Shown here in pieces: positions 34,346 through 43,662 of a stretch of 64,000 bases of DNA; the stretch's first letter is position 1, and every line of letters starts with the position of its first letter. Origin of the DNA: UBA5078 sp033721235 (GTDB lineage: Bacteria > Pseudomonadota > Gammaproteobacteria > Pseudomonadales > Pseudohongiellaceae); the NCBI GenBank assembly GCA_033721235.1, contig JAWWAY010000015.1:10352-74351 (forward strand). The letters are read 5' to 3'. Made by a program: the position numbers and the translations under genes. Under the pieces are notes generated by a model. That model saw only the letters and a program-made list of their open reading frames with translations, was not told where the DNA came from and made no database searches.

Positions 34346-35329
34346 TTAAAGCTGAATCGACTCCAGCGTAAATTCAAGATTCTCAGCGTCGGTAAGCAAT
34401 AATACAACGTCCGTAGCAACGCTTACGACGCCATTATTGTTTAATTCTAGCGAAGGAATTCGCAAGCGATTATCATCAAGAGAGAAAGTAACGCCACCTT
34501 CAGGCACTATTTCCAAGGGCACCAAACTCGCCTGATCAACTTTGAGCACTATCCCTTCACGCTCAGTCAACAGGTCCATTTTCAAACTTATGCGTCCCAC
34601 TAGGCCCGCATCAACGGAGGTCATTAAGGTTCCTGAGCCATACTCAAAAACAGATACCGCAGAACTGAATCGCTCAACTACTTCCATACTTAAAGTGACA
34701 AACTTATCTTCAGTAATCACTTCAAGACCTACACCATCGAAATTGCGCAATGGCAGGTTGGGAAAAAGACTACCTGGCGCATAGGTGGGCAGCTCACTGA
34801 TGGCATCTACCACATCCATACCATCTCCTAACACTTGACCAAAAACGGCATACCCGCCATCCGTAGTATCAAGGTTCGTGCCTTCATCGCTGTTGTTATC
34901 AACGAGGTTAATAAAAAACGCACTCGTCGCACTGCTTTGCTCGCCAAAGATCCTAGCCATCGCAACTGTGCCACGTGCATTTGTTAGGTTGAATTCATTC
35001 TCTATCGCTGGGTCTGTAGGAATTGCGATGGGGCCCACGAACGGCTCAAATCGATAACTGCCTCCCTGAAGAACAAAGTCAGGAATCAGACGACTAAAAA
35101 ACGTACCATCGTAGTCCCCTCGTTCTACATAATTGAGAAAGTTCTGTACGGAAACAGGCGCTACGTCATCAAACAATTCAATCGAAAAGTCACCATAGCT
35201 GGTGCTAACTCGAACAATAGTGTTGGCCTGCAAGGCGCTAGAGCCGACAACTAGAGCGAAAGCGAACAATGCAAAGGTAATTCGTCTTATATAGCGCGAC
35301 ACCTGTGCAATAAAAAACTTCTTAATCAT
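34346..35329 (-). CDS. Exported cyclophilin-type peptidyl-prolyl isomerase with extra C-terminal domain
   Basis: A 327-residue secreted protein. A signal peptide ends near residue 35 (VVGSSALQA). A cyclophilin domain runs about 38-195: VSTSYGDFSIELFDDVAP, catalytic Arg80 in FFSRLIPDFVLQGG, SSATSAFFINLVDN, and YAVFGQVLGDGMDVVD. The remaining 130 residues form a beta-rich domain (VFEYGSGTLMTSVDAGLVG to the end) that I do not recognise. Typical PpiA-type enzymes stop after the first domain. It should act in the periplasm on folding of exported proteins. It lies between the transporter and lipA, 56 bp downstream of lipA's stop. Confidence 0.87.
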   Translation of the reverse strand: MIKKFFIAQVSRYIRRITFALFAFALVVGSSALQANTIVRVSTSYGDFSIELFDDVAPVSVQNFLNYVERGDYDGTFFSRLIPDFVLQGGSYRFEPFVGPIAIPTDPAIENEFNLTNARGTVAMARIFGEQSSATSAFFINLVDNNSDEGTNLDTTDGGYAVFGQVLGDGMDVVDAISELPTYAPGSLFPNLPLRNFDGVGLEVITEDKFVTLSMEVVERFSSAVSVFEYGSGTLMTSVDAGLVGRISLKMDLLTEREGIVLKVDQASLVPLEIVPEGGVTFSLDDNRLRIPSLELNNNGVVSVATDVVLLLTDAENLEFTLESIQL

Positions 35330-35385
35330 AGTGAGTTGTTCTCCCTTGAAAACCCGTCACTGTAGGTTTTCGAACTTTAATTATT

Positions 35386-36348
35386 CTAGATCGCTTCGCC
35401 CTTAGCTTGCTTGTCCGCGTGATACGAGGAGCGTACCAACGGGCCGCTTGCCACATGGGTAAACCCTAACTGCTCACCAAATACGCGCAGCTCTTCAAAC
35501 TCCTCTGGACGCACGAAGCGGCTAACAGCCAAATGATCCTTGCTAGGCTGCAAATACTGCCCCAAAGTCACCATATCCACATCATGAGCCTTGAGGTCGC
35601 GCATTACCTGCTTCACTTCGTCTATTTCTTCACCAAGGCCAAGCATTAGCCCTGACTTTGTCATAACGCTTGGTACGCGCGCCTTATATTTTTTCAGCAA
35701 TTCTAAAGACCACTCATAACTAGCACCTGGCCGTGCTTGTCGATACAGGCGCGGTACTGTCTCCAAGTTATGATTAAAGACATGAGGAGGTGTTTTTTCC
35801 AAAATATCCAGTGCAATGTCCATGCGTCCTCGAAAATCTGGAACGAGAACTTCTACTTGAATATTGGGGCTGCGCTTGATGGTTTCAGTGATGCAATTCG
35901 CAAAATGCTGCGCGCCACTGTCTTTGAGATCATCTCGGTCAACGGAAGTAATAACCACATAATTCAAGCCCATCTCGGCGATCGCTTCGGCCAGCTCTCG
36001 CGGCTCGTTTTCGTACAGCGGCTTTGGCTTGCCATGAGCCACATCACAGAATGGACACCGACGCGTACAGATTTCTCCCATTATCATGAAGGTGGCTGTC
36101 CCATTACTGAAGCACTCTCCAAGATTTGGGCACGAGGCCTCCTCACAAACCGAAGCCAGTTTATGCTCACGCAACTTCTGCTTGATGCTGTTAATTCTAG
36201 GAGAAGCAGGGATTTTTACTCGAATCCAATCAGGTTTCTCCAACAAGTTCACAGTAGGAATGACCTTAACGGGGATACGTGCGACTTTTTCTGCCCCACG
36301 AAGTTTCTTCCCTTCCACAAGGACGTTACGTCTTGGTTTTTCGGACAT
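35386..36348 (-). CDS. lipA: LipA lipoyl synthase
   Basis: Radical-SAM enzyme that inserts two sulfurs into octanoyl groups on lipoyl domains. The 320-residue protein has both cluster motifs: the auxiliary CX4CX5C (Cys68, Cys73, Cys79 in VCEEASCPNLGECF) and the radical SAM CX3CX2C (Cys94, Cys98, Cys101 in CTRRCPFC). The C-terminal serine motif RSSYHAD, which ligates the auxiliary cluster, is present. It is the last gene of the run that includes lipB, 43 bp downstream of it. Confidence 0.96.
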   Translation of the reverse strand: MSEKPRRNVLVEGKKLRGAEKVARIPVKVIPTVNLLEKPDWIRVKIPASPRINSIKQKLREHKLASVCEEASCPNLGECFSNGTATFMIMGEICTRRCPFCDVAHGKPKPLYENEPRELAEAIAEMGLNYVVITSVDRDDLKDSGAQHFANCITETIKRSPNIQVEVLVPDFRGRMDIALDILEKTPPHVFNHNLETVPRLYRQARPGASYEWSLELLKKYKARVPSVMTKSGLMLGLGEEIDEVKQVMRDLKAHDVDMVTLGQYLQPSKDHLAVSRFVRPEEFEELRVFGEQLGFTHVASGPLVRSSYHADKQAKGEAI

Positions 36349-36391
36349 ATTGCGTGTTTAAACCTTATATAATGAATCGAATTTAAATAGC

Positions 36392-37123
36392 CTAGGTCTG
36401 TTTACTTACCGGCTGATCTAATAGTGAATCAACCTCTAGGTAGCTCACCTTGTCGTAATTTAAGCGTCTTGCAATAGCGCCGCTTACTTGGCGCCCTATA
36501 CTGCGCAATAGCTCTGTGTCTTGCTGTTTAAGTGTCGCCAAATCAATAAGTTGAGTAACGGGCATACCTTGATACCCACAAGGATTAATTCGGCCAAAAG
36601 GCGCTAGATCCATAGCGATGTTAAAACTGAGGCCATGATACGAACAGCCCTGCCTGATACGTAAACCGAGCGCGGCGATTTTAGCACTGTTTACGTATAC
36701 ACCGGGAGCTTTTCTGTCAGGCTGGGCGTCTATGCCATACTCAGTCAAGACATCGATCACAGCCCCTTCGATGTTCTCCACCAAGTCGCGCACCCCGAGC
36801 TTGCGGCGCCGCACATCCAACATCAGATAAACGACTAATTGGCCGGGTCCGTGATAGGTGACTTGCCCACCCCGATCTATTTTCACCACCGGAATAGTGC
36901 CAGGGGCGAGAATATGTTCGGGTTTTCCCGCTTGCCCTTGGGTGAAAACCGCTTGATGGTTTAACAGCCACAGCTCATCTTGCGTCTCGCTATCGCGCGT
37001 CTGCGTGAATGACTGCATCGCGCGCCATACGGGTTCGTATGGCACCGGAGTGAAATCCGTGCAACGAACCAGCAGTTCAGAAGAACTAGCCTCTGCGCCG
37101 GCCTCGGACACACTTGTATTCAT
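36392..37123 (-). CDS. lipB: LipB octanoyl-ACP:protein transferase
   Basis: Moves octanoyl groups from acyl carrier protein to lipoyl domains, supplying LipA. The 243-residue protein carries RGGQVTYHGPGQLVVYLMLD (84-103), the catalytic Lys148 (SAKIAALGLRI) and Cys182 (INPCGYQGMPVTQL). The N-terminal 20 residues look unconserved and a later start is possible. It follows the YbeD gene by 8 bp and precedes lipA, the usual order. Confidence 0.95.
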   Translation of the reverse strand: MNTSVSEAGAEASSSELLVRCTDFTPVPYEPVWRAMQSFTQTRDSETQDELWLLNHQAVFTQGQAGKPEHILAPGTIPVVKIDRGGQVTYHGPGQLVVYLMLDVRRRKLGVRDLVENIEGAVIDVLTEYGIDAQPDRKAPGVYVNSAKIAALGLRIRQGCSYHGLSFNIAMDLAPFGRINPCGYQGMPVTQLIDLATLKQQDTELLRSIGRQVSGAIARRLNYDKVSYLEVDSLLDQPVSKQT

Positions 37124-37131
37124 ATATCGCC

Positions 37132-37401
37132 CTAGAGAACCATCTTGACGCTAGCGTTGGTCTTTAGCTCCTTAAACATAATCGTTAGCTGCTCCTCACC
37201 AGTGGCCTCAATGACAATAGTAATAGAGACATAGTTGCCTTTGGCGCTGGGCTTGACACTCACGTGCTCATCACAGACGCCAGGAGCATGCTTGTTCACC
37301 ACCGCTACTATCTCTTCAGTGAAATTAGGAGTAGCGAAGCCCATCACCTTGATAGGGTATGAACATGGAAATTCAATAACAGGAGGCTTGTGAGTACTCA
37401 T
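37132..37401 (-). CDS. ybeD: YbeD / DUF493 family protein
   Basis: A small ferredoxin-like-fold protein of 89 residues, with the family pattern IEFPCSYPIKVMGFATPNF and KGNYVSITIVIEATGEEQL. Its role is unknown, though it is nearly always placed between dacA and lipB, as here (11 and 8 bp gaps). ACT-like regulation of lipoate synthesis has been suggested from fold and place only. Confidence 0.92.
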   Translation of the reverse strand: MSTHKPPVIEFPCSYPIKVMGFATPNFTEEIVAVVNKHAPGVCDEHVSVKPSAKGNYVSITIVIEATGEEQLTIMFKELKTNASVKMVL

Positions 37402-37412
37402 ATAGTGTGTAC

Positions 37413-38645
37413 CTAGCTAAACAGATTCGTGAAAAATAAGGTCAAGAAGTCTATTAAGCGCTTAAATATGCCTGCTTTTTCCACCGCTTGCATGGCGACA
37501 ACATCGCCGTGGTACAGAGTCTCATCGCCCAACACGATATCGACACTACCTAGTACCTGTCCAGCCTCGATAGGCGCGGTAATAGTTTCATCGATCGACA
37601 TATTTGCTTCTAAAGAGTCCGCCTGCCCACGAGGAATAGTGATAGTCACATCTTCTGTAATGCCTAAATCAACAACGTTTTGCTTGCCAGACCAAACTTT
37701 GGTCTCACTAATCACCTGAGCGGCATCATATAATTTGTGAGTCTCGAAGTAGCGGAAGCCGTAGGTCATTAGTTTCTGGGTCTCCGCGGCCCTCGCGTCT
37801 TCGCTCGCGGTTCCCATGACAACCGAGATTAAACGCATGCCATCACGTTCGCCTGAGGCCACGAGACAATAGCCTGCCGCCGTCGTCCAGCCAGTCTTCA
37901 TACCATCGATATTGCGATCGCGAAATAGCAAAGTGTTGCGATTTGGCTGGCGAATCCCGTTATACGTAAACTCACGTTCGGAGTAGATGTCATAATGATC
38001 AGGGTGCTCATTAATCGTTGCCCGCGCGAGTATCGCCAAGTCTCTAGCCGACATAATATTATAGGCATCTTCCGTATCCAGCCCGCTTGCATTCATGAAA
38101 AACGTATTTTCCATGCCTAGCAATTGAGCATGTTGATTCATCATATCCGCGAAGGCGTCTTCACTACCGGCCAAATGTTCTGCCATCGCCACGGCAGCGT
38201 CATTACCCGACTGAATAATGATACCCCGTAAGATATCCTCCACTCTTACACGGCTATTCACGTCAACAAACATCTTAGAGCCCTGAGTTCTCCAAGCCTT
38301 CTCGCTGATATGAACCTCGTCATCTAGGCTCATATTGCCATTATCGATTTCTACCTCTGCAATATAGGCCGTCATAATTTTAGTGAGGCTCGCAGGCGGC
38401 AGCTGATCGTCTGCATTTTCTTCTACGATAACTTTGCCCGTTTTGGCATCCATCAAGATATAGCTACTCGCTGCAATCTGCGGAGGACGAGGAATAATAG
38501 AAGCGGCCCCTTGCGCAAAAGCACTGCTTCCCGAGAAAACCATTAAGCAAACCAAGAGCGCAGCTCCCAACGTCGATAGTCTCAGACTGGAGACCGGACG
38601 AGCTGCCCATGCATTAATTAAATTTCTCATGATTCTCTCCAACAT
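37413..38645 (-). CDS. dacA: D-alanyl-D-alanine carboxypeptidase (PBP5/6 type)
   Basis: Penicillin-binding protein that trims the terminal D-Ala from stem peptides in the periplasm. The 410-residue protein has a signal peptide ending near residue 45 (VFSGSSAFA), the serine motif SLTK (Ser86, Lys89), SGN (IIQSGNDAAVAMAEHL), and KTG (GMKTGWTTAAGY). A C-terminal beta domain (about 295-385) and an amphipathic final helix (IFKRLIDFLTLFFTNLF) that anchors it to the inner membrane complete the PBP5 plan. A start at Met6 is as likely. It is in the elongation cluster between rlpA and ybeD. Confidence 0.94.
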   Translation of the reverse strand: MLERIMRNLINAWAARPVSSLRLSTLGAALLVCLMVFSGSSAFAQGAASIIPRPPQIAASSYILMDAKTGKVIVEENADDQLPPASLTKIMTAYIAEVEIDNGNMSLDDEVHISEKAWRTQGSKMFVDVNSRVRVEDILRGIIIQSGNDAAVAMAEHLAGSEDAFADMMNQHAQLLGMENTFFMNASGLDTEDAYNIMSARDLAILARATINEHPDHYDIYSEREFTYNGIRQPNRNTLLFRDRNIDGMKTGWTTAAGYCLVASGERDGMRLISVVMGTASEDARAAETQKLMTYGFRYFETHKLYDAAQVISETKVWSGKQNVVDLGITEDVTITIPRGQADSLEANMSIDETITAPIEAGQVLGSVDIVLGDETLYHGDVVAMQAVEKAGIFKRLIDFLTLFFTNLFS

Positions 38646-38693
38646 AGTTTTCTTTTTATCCTCATATAAATCGAATAAACCAAAAGGCTTAGC

Positions 38694-39563
38694 TTAATCG
38701 CGAACAGTGTACGGACTTCCCAAATTAGCGGCAACTACTGCCGCTTTAATGCGCTCTAGCTCTGCAGAATTGTGGACCGGGCCTATGCGCACGCGATGCA
38801 GCTCTCGCGATGCCTGATCGACCACAGTCCGAATAAATACGGGGCGAGTAGTAATGGCATTCAGCCTGCGAACCAAAGCCTCTGCAGAGCTTTGATCGCC
38901 GAAAGCCCCTACTTGCAGAAATTGCGCCTCTCCCGTGACGCTGGGGCTCGATCTGGCGGTTTCCTTCATTGCGGTAGTTGGCGGCACAATGGCTTCGACC
39001 TCCACCAATGCCGTCCCCTGATCAGCATAGCCAAGCATATAGGCGGCGGCATAAGACAGATCAATGACTCGCCCTTCGTGAAAAGGTCCGCGATCATTCA
39101 CCCTTACAACAATACTGCGCTGATTCTCTAAATTAGTGACTCGTGCGAACCCCGGTAAAGGTAAGCTCTTATGGGCGGCAGACAACTGATACATATCATA
39201 GATTTCACCATTGGATGTTCGATGCCCATGAAACTTCTCGCCATACCACGAGGCCAAGCCTCGTTCCCGATATCCCGCCTCATTATCCGTTAAATAATAA
39301 GTCTGCCCATTCACCGTATAGGGGTTCTTATTGCCTGCCAAGGTGCGATTAACGGGACCGGGAATAACTTCTTTGACTTGACTAAGGTCTAGCGCCCGAC
39401 TTGGACCAATATCCTGATCGATATCATAACGCGTTGCTTGATAGATATCCGACGCCGACATCCCCGCCGTAGATGGACTAGGACGAGAAATAGTGCCACA
39501 AGCGGTAACCATCAAGGCAATTCCGATTGCTAAGAGTGCATTTGCCGGTGCTCGTCGTAACAT
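38694..39563 (-). CDS. rlpA: RlpA septal lytic transglycosylase lipoprotein
   Basis: Outer-membrane lipoprotein that in Pseudomonas cleaves peptide-free (denuded) glycan strands at the septum. The 289-residue protein has lipobox VTAC (Cys22), a double-psi beta-barrel (about 102-190: RGLASWYGEKFHGHRTSNGE, VRVNDRGPFHEGRVIDLSYA) and a C-terminal SPOR domain (about 213-289, FLQVGAFGDQSSAEALVRRL) for binding denuded strands. In Pseudomonas a membrane-bound transglycosylase gene (sltB1) lies between rlpA and rodA; here that gene is missing from the spot, and an MltB-like gene is at 54.8 kb. Confidence 0.93.
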   Translation of the reverse strand: MLRRAPANALLAIGIALMVTACGTISRPSPSTAGMSASDIYQATRYDIDQDIGPSRALDLSQVKEVIPGPVNRTLAGNKNPYTVNGQTYYLTDNEAGYRERGLASWYGEKFHGHRTSNGEIYDMYQLSAAHKSLPLPGFARVTNLENQRSIVVRVNDRGPFHEGRVIDLSYAAAYMLGYADQGTALVEVEAIVPPTTAMKETARSSPSVTGEAQFLQVGAFGDQSSAEALVRRLNAITTRPVFIRTVVDQASRELHRVRIGPVHNSAELERIKAAVVAANLGSPYTVRD

Positions 39564-39615
39564 TGTCTATTGCTACCCCAGTATAGATAGAAGAATACGC
39601 ATTATAATCAATATG

Positions 39616-40755
39616 TTACCTTGGCAACACCCGTTTGTGAGTGTGAATAGACATCAAGATACCAAAGCCAATCATCAAGGTCACAATAGAGGTGCCTCCT
39701 TTGCTAACCAGCGGTAAAGGGAGCCCTACCACCGGCATCAAGCCCGACACCATTGCCATATTAACAAATGCATAGAAGAAGAAAGTCAGGACGATACTGC
39801 CCGCCAATAGACGACTAAAAGTATCTTGTGCTGTTAGAGCAATATAAAAACCTCTAGCGATAATAGACACATAAAGCGCTATTAACAGGAGAAAACCGAG
39901 TAAACCAAACTCCTCTGCCAAAACGGCTAGAATAAAATCGGTATTACTCTCTGGAATAAAGTCCAGTTGCGACTGAGCCCCATTGAGCCAACCTTTACCC
40001 TGAATACCACCGGACCCGATGGCTATCTGAGACTGAATAATATTATAGCCCGCGCCCGTGGGATCTCGATACGGGTCGAAGAAGGTCAAAATTCGATTCT
40101 TCTGGTGGTCCATAGCCACGTAGATATACCAAGCCGGTGAGGCCACGATGAGCAGGAATGCCGCGCTAAATACAATCTTCCAGCGAATTCCCGCCAATAA
40201 TACGACGAACACTCCGGACATAATCACCATCAAGGCCGTTCCAGTGTCGTTTTGAAGCAAGATAAGCACGCTAGGAGCTAAGATAATAAGGCCACAAACA
40301 ACGAGGTGTTTGAACTTCGGTGGTAGCGAGCGCCCTGACAAATACCAAGCAAGAAGCATTGGCACTAGGAATTTCTCCAATTCAGCGGGTTGAAAGCTAG
40401 GCAACCCTGGCAAGTCCAACCACGCCTTAGCGCCATTTGCCTCAACGCCAAAAAACAGCACCACGACCAAAATAGCGAGCCCACCAACAAAGAACAGTGG
40501 AGCTCCCCGGCGAAATACGTTCACATCAATCTGGGCCAAGCCAATTAGAACAATAAATGCCACGACAATAGCCGCCGCTTGACGCTGCACGTCAGCAATA
40601 TTCTCGCCACTGGCGCTAAACAACACCACTAAGCCAAAACACGCCAAGCAAAGCAGGGAGAGAAACAAAGGAGGGTCTATTCTAAGGGAGCTCCAGATTT
40701 CACTGCGCTTGCCAGAGAGCCTATAAAAATTGCCACTTGCACTTCGACTAGCCAT
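39616..40755 (-). CDS. rodA: RodA peptidoglycan glycosyltransferase
   Basis: SEDS-family glycan polymerase of the rod-elongation machine, partner of PBP2. The 379-residue protein has about ten membrane helices, with IDPPLFLSLLCLACFGLVVL at the start, the SEDS signature NDTGTALMVIMSGVFVVLLA, QSQLDFIPESNTDFILAVLA, and the C-terminal VVGLPLPLVSKGGTS. It follows mrdA by 11 bp on the same strand. Confidence 0.95.
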   Translation of the reverse strand: MASRSASGNFYRLSGKRSEIWSSLRIDPPLFLSLLCLACFGLVVLFSASGENIADVQRQAAAIVVAFIVLIGLAQIDVNVFRRGAPLFFVGGLAILVVVLFFGVEANGAKAWLDLPGLPSFQPAELEKFLVPMLLAWYLSGRSLPPKFKHLVVCGLIILAPSVLILLQNDTGTALMVIMSGVFVVLLAGIRWKIVFSAAFLLIVASPAWYIYVAMDHQKNRILTFFDPYRDPTGAGYNIIQSQIAIGSGGIQGKGWLNGAQSQLDFIPESNTDFILAVLAEEFGLLGFLLLIALYVSIIARGFYIALTAQDTFSRLLAGSIVLTFFFYAFVNMAMVSGLMPVVGLPLPLVSKGGTSIVTLMIGFGILMSIHTHKRVLPR

Positions 40756-40766
40756 TATTACTCTTC

Positions 40767-42728
40767 TTAATGTTGATGCTCATTCAAGGCCACAGACACT
40801 TCAGTAGGCCCTTGCGACTCTGGGGCCAAATAAGCATCCAACACTTCGCGGGCAACGGGGAAAGCGACGGAACTACCGCCGCCACCGTTCTCGACAAACA
40901 CAGCGACGGCAATCTTTGAGTTCTCGGACGCATCAAAAGCGATAAACATGGCGTGGGTACGAAACTCTTCAGGCACGTCGCCGTCGTCTCTATTACCTTG
41001 ACTATCTACTTGAAACTGCACGACCTGAGCGGTGCCTGATTTCCCGCCCATGGGGTACTCCAAGGGCCTTCCGCTCTCACGCAGAACTGGATAAGCCGAG
41101 CCCTCGTGGCGACGATGCTCCCGGTCATAAGGTTTGTTCACCACATCGACCATGGCATTTCTGACCAGTTCAATCTGTTCCTGCGATGGCAGCAATTGCT
41201 CAGGCACACCCTCGGTCTCATTAAAGATGATATCCGTCATCTCACCGTCACGACCGATAGTACTGCGAATCATTCTTGGGCGTTTCAATTTACCATGGTT
41301 GGCGATAGCCGCTGCGGCTGCCGCCATCTGCAGAGTTGTCGCCTGAAAGATACCATTACCAATGCCCTCATAGGGCGTCTCTCCCGCGTACCAAACCTCA
41401 CCGCGGTTCTCCATTTTCCAATCTCTTGAAGGTACGATTCCTGGGCTCGCCTCTGGTATATCATGCGCTGCGTTCGCCCCAAACCCAAAAGTCACCAAGT
41501 AGTCGTGTATCTTATCAATGCCAAGTTCCACCGCTAGTTGATAGAAATAGGTATTACAGGACTGATAGATGGCTCTACGCAGATCAATAGGACCGTGACC
41601 ACTCTTATCCACCCACCAAGTCCAATCGTAATAGGGTCGAGAGCGTCCGGGCAATCGGTAATAGCCTGGGTCATATACTGTGGTTTCAGGGCTGATGACC
41701 TCGTTGTATAAGCCGGCCAACCCTATAAACGGTTTAATAGTCGAACCTGGCACCCTAGAGGCAATCGCACGATTAAACAGAGGCGTATGACCAGTACTGT
41801 TTAAGGAAGCGAGCTCGGCGCGGCTAATGCCTGTAACAAATAAATTAGGGTCGTAACTTGGTTTACTCACCATTGCCAATACGCCGCCCGTAGACGGCTC
41901 AATGGCCACTACCGCGCCTCGCCTATTCCCTAGGGCTCTCGAGGCGACCGCCTGGAGCTCGCTATCCAAGTGGAGCACCACATCCTTACCAGGAATAGGG
42001 TCAGTTCTATCTAATACCCTCATTACCTGGCCGCGATTATTCTTCTCGACCGTTTCATAACCCACCACACCATGCAGCAAGTCTTCATAGGTTTTCTCGA
42101 CACCGGTCTTGCCTATTTGATGAGTGCCACGATAATTCGCGGCTTCATCTTCGCTCATCGCCTCAAGTTCGTTGCGATCAATCTCCGACACATAACCCAG
42201 CGCATGCGAGGCCATCTCTTTATGGGGATAGTGACGCACCAATTGCGCCTCTACTGAAATACCAGGCAATCTGTGCTGATTAACGGCAATAACTGCCATC
42301 TCTGATTCGTCGAGTTGATAACGCAAAGGGACTGAAGTGTGAGGGACTGCTCGACGACGTTGGCGAGACCTATACTGCTCAATATCCTCATCACTAAGAT
42401 CGATGAGAGAGCGAAGTAGCTCCAGTGATTGATCCAAATCAGTGGCGGTTTCTCTTACAACAGTTAAGTTGAATATCGGCCTATTATTGGCCAGTAATTT
42501 ACCGTTGCGGTCATATATCAAGCCTCGATTCGGCGGCACATACTGAGAATGGAGGCGATTACCGTCAGAGCGAGCAGAAAAATACTCGTAGCGGTAAATC
42601 TGTAGATAAGAAACCCAAGCAATCAATACGCTGATAAGAAAAAATATGACGACGCCGGCAACAACCATGCGACCATTAAAGATCTCGGTTTCGTGTTCAT
42701 GGTCGTTGAGCTTAAACTTCTCTGCCAT
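40767..42728 (-). CDS. mrdA: Penicillin-binding protein 2
   Basis: Class B transpeptidase of the elongasome. The 653-residue protein has a single N-terminal membrane helix (about 22-43), a pedestal domain with PPNRGLIYDRNGKLLANNRP, and the transpeptidase domain with the active serine Ser329 in PGSTIKP, SCN-type motif in YQSCNTYFYQLA, and KSGTAQ. Length is normal (E. coli 633). It lies upstream of rodA, its functional partner, and about 60 bp downstream of rlmH. Confidence 0.96.
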   Translation of the reverse strand: MAEKFKLNDHEHETEIFNGRMVVAGVVIFFLISVLIAWVSYLQIYRYEYFSARSDGNRLHSQYVPPNRGLIYDRNGKLLANNRPIFNLTVVRETATDLDQSLELLRSLIDLSDEDIEQYRSRQRRRAVPHTSVPLRYQLDESEMAVIAVNQHRLPGISVEAQLVRHYPHKEMASHALGYVSEIDRNELEAMSEDEAANYRGTHQIGKTGVEKTYEDLLHGVVGYETVEKNNRGQVMRVLDRTDPIPGKDVVLHLDSELQAVASRALGNRRGAVVAIEPSTGGVLAMVSKPSYDPNLFVTGISRAELASLNSTGHTPLFNRAIASRVPGSTIKPFIGLAGLYNEVISPETTVYDPGYYRLPGRSRPYYDWTWWVDKSGHGPIDLRRAIYQSCNTYFYQLAVELGIDKIHDYLVTFGFGANAAHDIPEASPGIVPSRDWKMENRGEVWYAGETPYEGIGNGIFQATTLQMAAAAAAIANHGKLKRPRMIRSTIGRDGEMTDIIFNETEGVPEQLLPSQEQIELVRNAMVDVVNKPYDREHRRHEGSAYPVLRESGRPLEYPMGGKSGTAQVVQFQVDSQGNRDDGDVPEEFRTHAMFIAFDASENSKIAVAVFVENGGGGSSVAFPVAREVLDAYLAPESQGPTEVSVALNEHQH

Positions 42729-42787
42729 ATACCCTTCAAATAGCGATAAAAATTATGAAAACACTATTGCCGTGTTGGCACACATTG

Positions 42788-43258
42788 CTACGCACGATGG
42801 TAAGGGTGCGCGTGCAAAATACTCCAAGCCCTGTAAACCTGCTCTGCCAGTACGATTCTAACCAATGGGTGAGGTAATGTTAACGCCGACAGGGACCACT
42901 GCTCATTGGCTCTGTCTCTACACTCCTGCCCCAAACCATCGGGGCCGCCCACTAAGAGAACCATATTCTTGCCCTCCATGCGAATAGCGTCGAAACGTGA
43001 TGCCAATTTTTCGGTGCTTAGGGATCTTCCCGTGACCTCTAATGCAACCACATGATCAGCATCCTTGACCTTGGCCAACACAGCCTGAGTCTCTTTTTTT
43101 AATGCACTCTTCACATCGCCGCTTTTGCCACGTTTACCCAGAGGTACCTCTATGAAATGAAGCGCAAAATCCGCAGGGAGTCGCTTACTATACTCGGCAA
43201 CCCCTGCCTCAACCCATGCTGGCATTTTAGTGCCAACACATATAAGGCTGATCTTCAT
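42788..43258 (-). CDS. rlmH: RlmH 23S rRNA pseudouridine-1915 methyltransferase
   Basis: SPOUT-class enzyme that methylates N3 of pseudouridine 1915 in 23S rRNA, a base made by RluD (gene at 1.4-2.3 kb). I start at ATG 43258, giving 156 residues beginning MKISLICVGTKMPAWV; the open frame extends to 43297, but this ATG overlaps the rsfS stop as ATGA, a translational coupling sign. SPOUT features are MVLLVGGPDGLG and SALTLPHPLVRIVLAEQVYR. E. coli RlmH is 155 residues. Confidence 0.96.
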   Translation of the reverse strand: MKISLICVGTKMPAWVEAGVAEYSKRLPADFALHFIEVPLGKRGKSGDVKSALKKETQAVLAKVKDADHVVALEVTGRSLSTEKLASRFDAIRMEGKNMVLLVGGPDGLGQECRDRANEQWSLSALTLPHPLVRIVLAEQVYRAWSILHAHPYHRA

Positions 43259-43605
43259 TCTTGGTTCGACCCATCGCCAATAGAGTCGAAACTCCACAAG
43301 TCTTCTAAACTATAAAGCGCTCTGGTTCGGGCGAGCATAGCGTGCACAACTACTCCTCCCAGGTCCACCAGTATCCACTCCGCCTGCTGCCGACCTTCTT
43401 CCCCGACAACATCAAGGCCCGCGGCTTTCACTTTTTTGCCTAACTCATCTGCAATAGACCGAAGATGTGTAGTAGAAGTTCCTGTCACGATCACCATAAA
43501 GTCGGTAATTTGGGTTAATTCTTCGACATTCAAGCAAACAATGTCCTGCCCTTTAACATCTTCGAGGGCTTCAACGGCTAGCTCTGATAACTCTTTTGTA
43601 TTCAA
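43255..43605 (-). CDS. rsfS: Ribosomal silencing factor RsfS
   Basis: RsfS binds L14 and blocks joining of ribosomal subunits when nutrients are low. The 116-residue protein has the DUF143 pattern: DFMVIVTGTSTTHLRSIADE and EWILVDLGGVVVHAM with the family's W-x-L-x-D core. It overlaps rlmH by 4 bp and lies 57 bp after nadD, matching the nadD-rsfS-rlmH order of many proteobacteria. Confidence 0.95.
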   Translation of the reverse strand: MNTKELSELAVEALEDVKGQDIVCLNVEELTQITDFMVIVTGTSTTHLRSIADELGKKVKAAGLDVVGEEGRQQAEWILVDLGGVVVHAMLARTRALYSLEDLWSFDSIGDGSNQE

Positions 43606-43662
43606 ACTTTGTCCTTCTAGCGTTTTACGGCTAATTAAATTCTATTTTGATGAACGCTGTGA

